This document shows positions 33,841 through 41,829 of a DNA stretch of 47,034 nucleotides, piece by piece. Both the position numbers and the translations under genes were made by a program. The DNA is taken from positions 1-47,034 of the forward strand of contig NZ_PPHF01000137.1 of assembly GCF_002904335.1 (NCBI RefSeq). The letters are read 5' to 3'. The notes beneath the pieces were generated by a model that saw only the letters and a program-made list of their open reading frames with translations, was not told the DNA's origin and searched no databases. Origin of the DNA: Amycolatopsis sp. CA-126428. GTDB taxonomy: Bacteria > Actinomycetota > Actinomycetes > Mycobacteriales > Pseudonocardiaceae. Within the stretch, counting starts at the first letter, position 1; each line of letters starts with the position of its first letter.

Positions 33841-34977
33841 TCAGTACACCGAACGCAGCAGTTCGGCGACTTCCGCCTCCGAGGGCAGGCGCGGCGCGTT
33901 CTTGGTGACGACGTCGGCGACCGCGGCTGCCGCTATCGCCGGGATGTCCTCGCGGGTGACGCCGAGTTCGCGCAACGGGCGCTTGATCCCGATCGCGCCC
34001 GAGATCTCCCGGACCGCGAGAACCGCCGCGCCGGCCCAGCCCGCTGCCGGTGTCACGTGCAGCGCGCGAGCCGTCGCCTCGTACGCCGCCGCGGCGGCCG
34101 GTGCGCTGAACGCCATCACCTCCTCCAGCACCGCGGCCAGCGCGACACCGTGCGGGGTGCCCGTGTGCGCGGTCAGCGCGTGGCCGATGCCGTGGACCAG
34201 GCCGAGGCCGGACAACGTGAGCGCGTGCCCGGCCAGGTGCGCGCCGAGCATCAGCTCGGACCGCGCCTGCAGGTCTCCGCCGTCGCGGTAGGCGACCGGC
34301 AACCAGCGGCCGACCAGGCCGACCGCCTGCGCGGCGTAGGCCGCCGAGAACGGCGTGGATCCTCGTGATGCCAGGGACTCGATGCCGTGGACCAGGGCGT
34401 CCAAGCCGGTCGCCGCGGTGATCCGGGCGGGCAGCCCGAGGGTGAGCTCCGGGTCCAGCACGGCGATCCGCGGCTCGACCGAGGTGTGTCCGATGTAGAC
34501 CTTCCGGCGCGCGCAGACGTCCTCGGTGACGCCGAACCCGTTGGTTTCCGCACCGGTGCCGGCCGTCGTCGGGACGGCGATCAGTGGCAGGCCGTCGGAG
34601 GCATCCCACAGCCGGTCGGCGTCCGCGGCCGAGGCGCCCGGGTTTCCGGCGAGCAGGGAGATGCCCTTGGCCGCGTCCAGTGCCGAGCCGCCGCCGAGCG
34701 CGAGCACCACCGAATCACCGAAGCCGCGCAGCGCGGCGGCGCCGCGGTCGAGTTCCGCCGTCGACGGGTTCGGGCCGATGTCCTCGTGCACGGCGTGCTC
34801 GATCCCGGCGGCGGCCAGGATCTTCTCGACACGCTCGACGATCCCGGTGGCTCGCAACCCCCGGTCGGTGACCACGAAGACCCGGCCGTGGCCCAGGCTG
34901 TCGACGAAACCGGGCAGCTCGGCGACGACGCCGGGGCCGTATTCGGTGCGGCCGGCCGGCTCGACGGACAGGCGCAT
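33841..34977 (-). CDS. Iron-containing alcohol dehydrogenase (maleylacetate reductase-like)
   Basis: This 378-residue protein is a type III (iron-dependent) alcohol dehydrogenase. It shows the NAD-binding GGGSALDAAK, VPTTAGTGAE and the metal region: GLDALVHGIES (Asp and His) and GLVHGIGHALTAHTGTPHG (two His). Members reduce aldehydes or ketones or, as maleylacetate reductases, act on ring-cleavage products. AAGGAG lies 6 bases before the ATG. It is the last gene of a five-gene operon (Fae homologue, enolase-superfamily enzyme, aldehyde dehydrogenase, beta-hydroxyacid dehydrogenase, this gene), 11 bases after its neighbour. In that context it probably interconverts an alcohol and aldehyde of the unknown catabolic route. 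Confidence 0.93.
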   Translation of the reverse strand: MRLSVEPAGRTEYGPGVVAELPGFVDSLGHGRVFVVTDRGLRATGIVERVEKILAAAGIEHAVHEDIGPNPSTAELDRGAAALRGFGDSVVLALGGGSALDAAKGISLLAGNPGASAADADRLWDASDGLPLIAVPTTAGTGAETNGFGVTEDVCARRKVYIGHTSVEPRIAVLDPELTLGLPARITAATGLDALVHGIESLASRGSTPFSAAYAAQAVGLVGRWLPVAYRDGGDLQARSELMLGAHLAGHALTLSGLGLVHGIGHALTAHTGTPHGVALAAVLEEVMAFSAPAAAAAYEATARALHVTPAAGWAGAAVLAVREISGAIGIKRPLRELGVTREDIPAIAAAAVADVVTKNAPRLPSEAEVAELLRSVY

Positions 34978-34988
34978 GCTGGTCTCCT

Positions 34989-35906
34989 TCAGACGGCCGG
35001 GAAGCTGGGCAGCGGCAGCCGGAAGTCCTGGCCGGCCCACGTTTCGTACAGGCGGATCGGGCTCATTTCGCCGGCGAGGTCGCCGTAGGCCGCCTTCGCG
35101 CGACAGAAGATCTGCTCGACGAGCGCGGAAAGCTCGGCCGGCACTCCGACCTCGCGGCCGAGGTCGACGGCCAGGCCGAGGTCCTTGCAGGCCAGCACCA
35201 TCGCGAACGAGTCGTCGTAGTCGCCGTCGGCCAGTACCGACAGCACGTCGTTCTCGAGGAAGTGCGACGCGGCCGGGCCGGCCAGCAGCGCCGAGCGCAG
35301 CACACCCAGGTCGACGCCCGCCTTGACGCCCATGGCCAGGACCTCGGACGCCGCCACCAGGTGGCAGAACCACAGCAGGTTGATCATCAGCTTGACGGTG
35401 TAGCCGTGCCCGGCCGCGCCGACGTGCAGGATCTTCTCCGGGTCGCCGAGGATTTCCAGCAGCGGCCGCACTTCGCGGAAGTCGCCCGCGTCGCCGCCCA
35501 CGAAGATCTGCAGCAGGCCGGCCTCGGCTCCGCGGGCCATGCCGCTGACCGGCGCGTCGAGCCGCCGGACGCCGCGCGCGTCGAGGACCTCTTCGGCGAC
35601 GCGCCGCGCCGCCGCGGGCGTGGAGGTGGACATGTCGATCCAGAGCGCCCCCGGCGAGAGCGCTTCGGCCGCTCCGCCGCACAGGAGGACGTCCTCGACG
35701 ACGTGGGGTGCCGGGAGCATCGTGATGAGCACGTCGACGCCGTTCGCGCAGGTGGCGGGGCTGTCCACCCAGCGGGCGCCCAGTTCGAGGTGTTCGAGCG
35801 CCGCCTCGGAGCGGACGTCGTGGACGGTGACGTCGTGGCCGGCGAGGATCAGGTGCCGGGCCATGGGCCGGCCCATGTTGCCGAGGCCGATGAAACCGAT
35901 CTTCAT
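34989..35906 (-). CDS. NAD(P)-dependent beta-hydroxyacid dehydrogenase (HIBADH/tartronate semialdehyde reductase family)
   Basis: This 305-residue protein begins GFIGLGNMGRPMA (Rossmann dinucleotide loop), followed by DAPVSGMARGAEAG (substrate loop) and GAAGHGYTVKLMINLL with the catalytic Lys. These are the diagnostic blocks of 3-hydroxyisobutyrate dehydrogenase and 2-hydroxy-3-oxopropionate reductase. The family oxidises beta-hydroxyacids or reduces their semialdehydes; the residues seen do not select one substrate. It begins one base after the aldehyde dehydrogenase stop, so translation is coupled. A three-carbon hydroxyacid/semialdehyde step would suit an operon with an acid-sugar dehydratase and two aldehyde-handling enzymes. 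Confidence 0.93.
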   Translation of the reverse strand: MKIGFIGLGNMGRPMARHLILAGHDVTVHDVRSEAALEHLELGARWVDSPATCANGVDVLITMLPAPHVVEDVLLCGGAAEALSPGALWIDMSTSTPAAARRVAEEVLDARGVRRLDAPVSGMARGAEAGLLQIFVGGDAGDFREVRPLLEILGDPEKILHVGAAGHGYTVKLMINLLWFCHLVAASEVLAMGVKAGVDLGVLRSALLAGPAASHFLENDVLSVLADGDYDDSFAMVLACKDLGLAVDLGREVGVPAELSALVEQIFCRAKAAYGDLAGEMSPIRLYETWAGQDFRLPLPSFPAV

Positions 35907-35907
35907 G

Positions 35908-37399
35908 CTAGGTCTCCGGGAGGTTGAGCCAGGTGGTCTTGAGAGCGGTGTAGGCGTCGAGGGCGTGCAACGACTTGTCGCGGCCGGCCCCCGTGGCCTT
36001 GAAGCCGCCGAACGGGGTGATCACATCGCCGGCGTCGAAGGTGTTGATCCACACCGTGCCGGCGCGTAGCCGCTTCGCGACCCGGTGGGCCGTCGTGACG
36101 TCGCCGGTCCAGACCGACGCGACCAGGCCGAAGTCCGTGTCGTTGGCCAGCCGGACGCCTTCCGCCGGCGAACCGTCGTAGGTCAGCACGGCCAGCACCG
36201 GGCCGAAGACCTCTTCGCGCTCGATCGTCGTTCCAGGCCGGACATCGTCCACGATGGTCGGTTCCATCGCCAGGCCCTCGCACCGGCCCCCGAGGACGAT
36301 CTTCCCGCCTTCGGCCCGGGCGGCGTCCAGGTGACCGAGGACGCGGTCGCGCTGGACGTCGTCGACGAGCGGGCCGAGCACGGTCGCCGGGTCGAGCGGG
36401 TCGCCGGGCCGGAAGGTCTCCCCGGTGAGCTTCACGAGCTCGGCGAGCAGGTCGTCCTTCAGCGCGGCGGGCACGATCACCCGAGAGCCGGCGTTGCACG
36501 TCTGGCCGGCGTTGGAGAAGATGCCCCACGCCACCGCCGACGCCGCGGCGGACAGGTCCGCGTCCGGCAGGATCAGCTGCGGCGACTTGCCCCCGGCCTC
36601 GACCGCGACCTGCTTGCCGTTCGACTCCCCGGCGTAGACCTGGAACAGCCGTGCGACTTCCGCGGAGCCGGTGAAGGCGATCTTGTCCACGCCGGGATGC
36701 CGACCGAGGGCCTGCCCGACAACTTCGCCGCGGCCCGGGACGACGTTGAGCACGCCGTCCGGCAGGCCGGCCTCGCTCGCCAGCCGCGCCAGGAGCAGCG
36801 CGGCCAGTGACGTCTGCTCGGCGGGCTTGAGCACGACCGAGTTGCCGGTGGCCAGGGCCGGGCCGAGCTTCCAGGACGCGATGAGCAGGGCGTAGTTCCA
36901 CGGCACGACCGCGCCGACGACGCCGAGGGGCTCGCGCGTGATCCACGCCAGCGCGTCGCCCGGTGCCGGCGCGACTTCGTCGTAGGTCTTGTCGATCGTC
37001 TCGGCGTACCAGGCGATCGTCTCGGCGGTCTTGGCGACGTCGACGCGCTGCGACTCGCTGATCGGCTTGCCCATTTCGAGGGTGTCGAGCAGGGCCAGCT
37101 CCGCGGTGTGCGCGGTGATCGCGTCGGCCCAGCGCAGCAGGATCCGCTTGCGCTCCCGGGGCGGCAGGTCGCGCCAGCGTCCGTCCTCGAAAGGACTCGC
37201 GGGCCGCCCGCACGGCCCGGTCGACGTCCTCGGCACTGCCCGCCGGGAGGTGCGCGAGCACGCGGCCGTCCCGGGGGGAAACGCTCGGGAACGTCTCGTC
37301 CGAAGTGGACTCGACGTGCCGGCCGCCGAGGAACGGCCGGGTCTCGGGCGTCAGCCGCTCCGCCGCCGCGAGCCAGTCCTGGTGGGTCAGATCCGCCAC
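35908..37399 (-). pseudogene. NAD(P)-dependent aldehyde dehydrogenase, frameshifted near 37190
   Basis: From about 37190 to the stop, one frame encodes a near-complete aldehyde dehydrogenase: VVPWNYALLIASWK, LKPAEQTS, FTGSAEVAR, the catalytic Glu in VEAGGKSPQ, the nucleophile Cys in NAGQTCNAGSR and EEVFGPVLAV. The first ~70 residues lie in another frame, starting at a GTG at 37399 (VADLTHQDWLAAAERL to VRAARESF). One extra base in the AAA run at 37190-37192 (plus strand) joins the two halves exactly. As printed, the protein is broken: the downstream ATG at 37236 would lose the N-terminus. The start overlaps the enolase-superfamily gene's end by 13 bases. It is either a sequencing error or a recent lesion, because the rest is undamaged. 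Confidence 0.88.
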
Positions 37400-38496
37400 C
37401 GCTGCACCGCCTTCTCGTCGAGTTCGATCCCCAGGCCGGGCCGCTGCGGGACCTCCAGTTCGCCGGCCGCGGTGATCATCACGGGTTCGGTGAGCATGAA
37501 GTCCCGGCGCTCGGGCGTCCACCGGGGCGGGTCCCAGGGGAATTCGAAGAACGGGCCGCCGCCGACCCCGGCCGAGACGTGCAGGTTGGCCAGCACGCCG
37601 ATGCCGTTGGTCCAGCTGTGCGGGGTGAACGCGCGGTGCTTGAGCTGGGCGAGCTCGGCCAGCGTCCGGGCCCGGTGCATGCCGACCGCCAGCACGACGT
37701 CCATCTGGTAGACGTCGAGGACGTCTTCTTCGAGGTAGCGCAGCAGCTCCGGCACCGAATGGTGCATCTCCCCCGCCGCGATCCGCACGCCGGGGTTTTC
37801 CGCGCGGAGCGCCTTGAAGCCGGCTGTGTCGTTGTACGGCAAGGGTTCTTCGACCCAGAACACGTCCAGTTCGGCCAGCCGGCGCACCAGCTTGCGGGTC
37901 TTCACCAGGTCCGACGCGGGTGCGGTGTCGCCGGCCATCCGCCAGGACTGGTTGAGGTCGACCATGATGCCGAAGTCCGGGCCGAGGGCGTCGCGGACAG
38001 CGGTGACGGCGGCGACACCCTCGTCGGCGCGGTCCCGGTCGATCCGGATCTTCATCGCCCGGAACCCGGCCTCGCGGGCCCGCAGGGCCGTCTCCGCGCG
38101 TTCGGCCGGCGGCTTCAGCTCGGCCGAAGAGGCGTACGCGGGCAGCGAGCGGGCGGAGTTCCCGAACAGCGTCGCCACCGGCAGGCCGGCGACCTGGCCG
38201 ATGATGTCCCAGAGCGCGACCTCGAGGGGCCAGTAGCGGCCGCCGTGGAAGTTGGCGGTTTCGATGGCCTTGACGTGCCGCACGATGTCGAGTGGGTCTT
38301 CGCCGAGGAACAGGTGCTCGACGGCCTCGAAGCCGGCCATGGTGTCGCCGGAGCCGATGCCGGTGACGCCGTCGTCGGTGTGCACCCGCACGATCGTGGC
38401 GTCGAAGTGCCGTCGCGGTTCCGGGTCCCAGGCCGCGGCGAGCGGCGGGTCCAGCTCCAGCCGCAGCCGGTCGAGGGCGATGGCGGTGATCTTCAT
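37387..38496 (-). CDS. Enolase-superfamily enzyme (mandelate racemase/sugar-acid dehydratase group)
   Basis: This 369-residue protein has the enolase-superfamily layout: an N-terminal capping domain and a TIM barrel with MKIRID (K-x-R base region), metal-binding VDLNQSW (Asp), EEPLPY (Glu) and AGEMHH (Glu), and TPHSWTNG (His, as in the mandelate racemase group). These enzymes abstract the alpha-proton of a carboxylate and then racemise or dehydrate; most mandelate racemase-group members in catabolic operons are acid-sugar dehydratases. The ATG overlaps the stop of the Fae homologue as ATGA, so the two are tightly coupled. No aldolase or kinase for a 2-keto-3-deoxy acid is present, so the route is unclear. 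Superfamily assignment is firm, substrate unknown. Confidence 0.93.
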   Translation of the reverse strand: MKITAIALDRLRLELDPPLAAAWDPEPRRHFDATIVRVHTDDGVTGIGSGDTMAGFEAVEHLFLGEDPLDIVRHVKAIETANFHGGRYWPLEVALWDIIGQVAGLPVATLFGNSARSLPAYASSAELKPPAERAETALRAREAGFRAMKIRIDRDRADEGVAAVTAVRDALGPDFGIMVDLNQSWRMAGDTAPASDLVKTRKLVRRLAELDVFWVEEPLPYNDTAGFKALRAENPGVRIAAGEMHHSVPELLRYLEEDVLDVYQMDVVLAVGMHRARTLAELAQLKHRAFTPHSWTNGIGVLANLHVSAGVGGGPFFEFPWDPPRWTPERRDFMLTEPVMITAAGELEVPQRPGLGIELDEKAVQRWRI

Positions 38497-39053
38497 CGGA
38501 TGGCCGCCAGCCCGGGCGCGGTGCGGGCCAGGACCTCCGGGTCCGGTGCGTAGAACGGGTTGGCCGGCCCGGTGCGCGCGGCGTCGAGCACGACGTCGAT
38601 CGTCGGTGTGCCGAGGACCGCGGCGCGGATCGCCCGGAAGGCCGCCAGACGCTGGTTCGCGAAGGCCTCGTCCAGGTCGCTCACGTCGGGGTTCACCCAG
38701 ATCGCGGCGATGATCAGCAACGCGCCGGCCTCGCCCGCGGGCAGGTCCCCGGCCTCGACGGCGTCGGCCACGCCCCGGGCGAGCCCGGCCTGCGCGGCGC
38801 CCCAGGTGGCCCGCTGGTGCAGATCGGTCCCGGCGGCGGCCTTGGGCACGAAGAGCGTCGGCGGCTGCACCGGCACGGACGGGCGCAGCACGGTCACGAA
38901 CGGCACGTGGCCCGCGCTCGGCGTGGCCAGCGCGGTCGCCCACGCGGCTTCCACCGGGCCGCCCCGGCGACCCAGCACGATGTTCGTGTGGGCGGCGTTG
39001 GTGCCCTCGCCGACGAAGGCTTCGCCGATGAGCGCGGTGGACGCGAAAGTCAT
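38493..39053 (-). CDS. Formaldehyde-activating enzyme (Fae) homologue
   Basis: This 186-residue protein matches Fae throughout: IGEAFVGEGTNAAHTN (with the conserved His), GRRGGPVEAAWATALA, AGHVPFVTVLRPSVPVQPPTLFVPK and an Ala-rich helix AAQAGLARGVADAVEAG. Fae condenses formaldehyde with tetrahydromethanopterin in methylotrophs. No other methanopterin or hexulose-phosphate gene is visible here, and actinomycetes generally lack methanopterin, so this stand-alone copy may act on another formaldehyde- or aldehyde-derived compound. It is the first gene of the operon; GGAG lies 5 bases before the ATG, and its end overlaps the next gene. It is divergent from an IclR regulator with a palindrome between them. 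Family call is firm, reaction open. Confidence 0.9.
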   Translation of the reverse strand: MTFASTALIGEAFVGEGTNAAHTNIVLGRRGGPVEAAWATALATPSAGHVPFVTVLRPSVPVQPPTLFVPKAAAGTDLHQRATWGAAQAGLARGVADAVEAGDLPAGEAGALLIIAAIWVNPDVSDLDEAFANQRLAAFRAIRAAVLGTPTIDVVLDAARTGPANPFYAPDPEVLARTAPGLAAIR

Positions 39054-39135
39054 GGGGGCTCCAGGTCGACGGGGGGTGCGGCGGGATCGACGGTAGGAGC
39101 GCGCGGAAACCGTGGACAAGGTCCGGCCGGACATT

Positions 39136-39149
39136 GCAACGCGGGTTGC
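39136..39149. promoter_or_regulatory. Candidate IclR operator
   Basis: GCAAC-GCGG-GTTGC is a perfect 5-bp-arm inverted repeat midway in the 143-base divergent region between the Fae operon and the IclR gene. Size and place fit an IclR-family site. Confidence 0.5.
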
Positions 39150-39196
39150 GCTGACGCCAACTCGCGCGCTCGCCGACGGTTGCTAATTTCGGGGAC

Positions 39197-40012
39197 ATGA
39201 CACTCCCGGACGACGGTGCCCGGCAGCAGGGGCACGGCCTGCGCCGTGACCTGGACCTGCTGGAGGCGCTCGCCTCCCCCGAGGCCCAGCGCGCCGGCGA
39301 ACTGGGGGTCGTCCGCCTCGCCCAGCTCACCGGCCGGGAGAAGAGCCAGGTCTCGCGCGCCCTCAAGGCCCTCGCCGAGGAAGGCATCGTCGAGCGCGAC
39401 CCGGACACGCTGGGCTACCGGCTCGGCTGGCGGCTGTTCTCCCTGGTCGCCCGGACGGTCGAGGACCGGCTGGCCCGGGCCGCCGAGCCGGTGATGCGCG
39501 AGCTGTCGGCCGAGCTCGAAGAAACCAGCCACCTCTGCGTCCTGCGCGACCAGGAGGTCCTGACGCTGCTGTCGGTGTCCGGGCATTCCTTCCGCGTGCA
39601 CGGCTGGGAAGGCCGCGGGGTGCCGGCCCACTGCACGTCGGCCGGCCGTGTCCTGCTGCTCGACGCCACCCCCGACGAGCTCTACGTCCGCTTCCCGGCC
39701 TTGGCCGACGACCGGCCACGGTCCGAAGTGCACTCACTGCCCGAGCTGTGGGCGAAGATCGAGCAAACCCGGCGGGACGGCTACGCCCGTGTCCGGGAGG
39801 AGTTCGAGGCCGGCCTGGTCGGGGTCTCGGCGCCGATCCGCGACTTCCGCGGCCGGGTCGTCGCCGCGGTGAACGTCTCCGCTCCCGCCGAACGGCTCGG
39901 CGACCGCCTCGACACCGCGGGCCGGATCACCGCGGAGGCGGCGGCGAAGGTGTCCGCGCACCTCGGCTGGGAAGCCCGCCCGGAGCCACCGCCCGCGGCC
40001 CGGCTCACCTGA
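39197..40012 (+). CDS. IclR-family transcriptional regulator
   Basis: This 271-residue protein has an N-terminal winged helix (LAQLTGREKSQVSRALKALAEEGIVERD) and the C-terminal IclR effector domain (GVPAHCTSAGRVLLL, VREEFEAGLVGVSAPIRDFRGRVVAAVNVSAP). IclR regulators usually control nearby catabolic operons for aromatic or organic acids, glyoxylate or sugar acids and bind the substrate or an intermediate. Divergent placement and the palindrome at 39136-39149 make it the probable regulator of the Fae-to-alcohol dehydrogenase operon. Whether it represses or activates cannot be read. Confidence 0.94.
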   Translation: MTLPDDGARQQGHGLRRDLDLLEALASPEAQRAGELGVVRLAQLTGREKSQVSRALKALAEEGIVERDPDTLGYRLGWRLFSLVARTVEDRLARAAEPVMRELSAELEETSHLCVLRDQEVLTLLSVSGHSFRVHGWEGRGVPAHCTSAGRVLLLDATPDELYVRFPALADDRPRSEVHSLPELWAKIEQTRRDGYARVREEFEAGLVGVSAPIRDFRGRVVAAVNVSAPAERLGDRLDTAGRITAEAAAKVSAHLGWEARPEPPPAARLT

Positions 40013-40339
40013 GTCGCCCGTTGTGGCGTTGTTTTCAGCGGTTCGGCACAAGTACGTTTCGTTGGCCCAGTGCCCGCTAGGCTGATCGCCGCTTGTGAAA
40101 TGAGCCGAATTCCGCACCGCAACGGATCGGCAGGTCGGTCGCTGCCTTGACGCGGCGAGTATGCGATCATGGGAGCCGCAAGATTCCCCGTCAGCCCCAT
40201 TCCCCCAGACGGAGCAATTCCCAGGAAGTCACCTTCTCCGCGCTCGCCGCGGTGAAGGCGGTCCGTGCTGCGGTCGAATTGTTCGCACCGGTCGACGGCA
40301 AACATTCGGAAAGGCTGTTCGAACGTTGGAGGTTCGGTA
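40013..40339. other. Intergenic region before the CBM2 membrane protein
   Basis: These 327 bases are somewhat less GC-rich than the genes. A TTGACG at 40147 might be a -35 element, but no matching -10 is convincing. No gene, operator or riboswitch is recognised. Confidence 0.5.
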
Positions 40340-41215
40340 GTGATGCCCCCTGGGCACCGGAAGGACGAGCAGCTCTCGGTGGACGAACTTCTTCGGACCG
40401 CAGGGCAGCGCGCGCGAAGACCGGCCGGCGCGGAAGCCCCTGGCCGCGGTGTCACCGACGCCTCTCGCGAAGCGCGGGAACCCGGCAGCCGCCAAGGGAA
40501 AGACCCGGCTCATCGGACTCCCGCGAAGCGGCGCAGGAGCGTACAAGCCGCGGTGGCCCTCGGCGTCACGGCTGTCGCATGCGGAGTCGTCGCCTGGATC
40601 GGCGCCACCACGGCTCCGTCGAACCCGCCGCACGCGGGATTTCCCTTCGTCTCCCTGCCGCGGGCGACCGGGACCCCGGGCACGCCTTCCCCGCGTTCCG
40701 CGGATACCGTGCTGGCCGCCGACTCGTCGAGCGCCACCGGATCCCCCACGCCGGCACCATCCCACCCGGCCAAGCCGGTCTGGGAAAGCGCTACCCGCAC
40801 CCCGGCGACACCGCCGTCGACGGAGCGGAGCCGGCCGAGCGCGCCGAACTCCGCCACCAGCCCGGGTAGCGCGCCGATGACCCCGCCGGGCCGGCCGAGT
40901 TGCTCGGTCCACTTCGCGATCGAACATTCCTGGCCGAACGGTTTCACCGCTTCGGCGACGATCACGAATCGAGGACCCGACACGCTTCGCTCGTGGTCGC
41001 TGGCCATGACGTTCACCGCCGGTCAGCGACTGACCGAAGGCTGGAACGGCACCTGGACCCAACGCGGGAACCGGCTGACCGCCCTGGCTCCGTCCTGGAA
41101 AACGGATCTCCAGCCGGGCGAAGCGTTCACGACGGGGTTCAACGGATCATCCGCCGCCTCGAACCCCGCTCCGACCGGGTTCACCGTGAACGGGGCCGCC
41201 TGTCCGGCCGGCTGA
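40340..41215 (+). CDS. Membrane-anchored CBM2 protein without a catalytic domain
   Basis: This 291-residue protein has a charged cytoplasmic head (~1-67, with LSVDELLRTAGQRARR), one membrane helix (~68-89, VALGVTAVACGVVAWIG), a Pro/Ser/Thr-rich linker (~90-187) and a family 2 carbohydrate-binding module to the end (Cys188 to the final Cys, WPNGFTASATITN, WSLAMTFTAGQ, GWNGTWTQRGN). CBM2 binds cellulose, xylan or chitin; the aromatic residues are present. There is no enzyme domain, so it should display a polysaccharide-binding module on the cell surface. GGAGG lies 7 bases before GTG 40340; ATG 40343 is the next choice. An adhesin or sensor role is inference. Confidence 0.87.
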   Translation: MMPPGHRKDEQLSVDELLRTAGQRARRPAGAEAPGRGVTDASREAREPGSRQGKDPAHRTPAKRRRSVQAAVALGVTAVACGVVAWIGATTAPSNPPHAGFPFVSLPRATGTPGTPSPRSADTVLAADSSSATGSPTPAPSHPAKPVWESATRTPATPPSTERSRPSAPNSATSPGSAPMTPPGRPSCSVHFAIEHSWPNGFTASATITNRGPDTLRSWSLAMTFTAGQRLTEGWNGTWTQRGNRLTALAPSWKTDLQPGEAFTTGFNGSSAASNPAPTGFTVNGAACPAG

Positions 41216-41253
41216 ACGGGGTTCCTCGCGCTCGGCACGTCACCGGCGGCGGC

Positions 41254-41829
41254 TCACCGGAATCCGTCCAAGGACCGCAGGCCGCGGTCGACGAAGTCGA
41301 TCAACCAGGTGAAGCTGTCTTCGACGTCCTCGTCGATCCGGAACCCGTTGGCCGCTTCCAGTGTCGCGAATCCGTGGAGCATGGTGCGCAGCATCCGCAG
41401 GGCGTGGATCTCCTGGCCGGCGTCGATCCGGTACCCGTGCAGCATGGCCGCCCACGAAGCGAGCACCCGGTCGAGCGCCGCGGTGAGCGGGTCGCCGGGC
41501 CCGGCCGGGCGGGCGGCGTTGCCCGCCGCGTACCGGCCGGGATGGTCCTTCACGTACCGCCGCATCGCCTGCGCCCCGGCGGTGAAGGCCTCGCTGCCGG
41601 CCCGGCCTTGGGTCGCGTCGCGAATATCGTCGGCGAGTTCGTTCGCGGCCTGGACGGCGATGCGGTGGACGAGGTCGGCCTGGCTGGTGACGTGCTTGTA
41701 GAGCGAAGGAGTTCTGACTCCGAGCCGCTCGGCGACCAGGCCCATGCTGAGCTGCGCGAACCCGATCTCGTCGGCCAGCGCGGCCCCGGCCTCGGTGACG
41801 ATGGCCGGGGTGAGCCCGGCCCTAGGCAC
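41254..41829 (-). CDS. TetR-family regulator
   Basis: This 191-residue protein has a TetR helix-turn-helix (FAQLSMGLVAERLGVRTPSLYKHV) and a C-terminal domain with GNAARPAGPGDPL and LRTMLHGFATLEAANGF, a pattern of the WHG-type TetR C-terminal domain. The GTG start at 41829 overlaps the end of the upstream hydrolase by 8 bases, so they are translationally coupled. The long palindrome upstream of the hydrolase (42675-42715) is the likely operator for the pair, giving negative autoregulation relieved by the hydrolase substrate or product. Confidence 0.92.
   Translation of the reverse strand: MPRAGLTPAIVTEAGAALADEIGFAQLSMGLVAERLGVRTPSLYKHVTSQADLVHRIAVQAANELADDIRDATQGRAGSEAFTAGAQAMRRYVKDHPGRYAAGNAARPAGPGDPLTAALDRVLASWAAMLHGYRIDAGQEIHALRMLRTMLHGFATLEAANGFRIDEDVEDSFTWLIDFVDRGLRSLDGFR

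Noticed and set aside
35908..37236. Aldehyde dehydrogenase starting normally at the ATG at 37236
   Set aside because: That start gives a meaningless leader and drops the conserved N-terminal ~65 residues, which are found intact in the neighbouring frame. A frameshift explains the data better.
38493..39053. Reading the Fae homologue as proof of methanopterin-linked formaldehyde oxidation
   Set aside because: No mtd, mch, ftr/fhc, hps or phi gene is visible in the window, and the neighbours are acid and aldehyde enzymes. Only the family call is supported.
40165..40185. A second CebR-like box before the membrane CBM2 gene (ATGGGAGCCGC)
   Set aside because: Only one half-site matches; the second half lacks the required symmetry.
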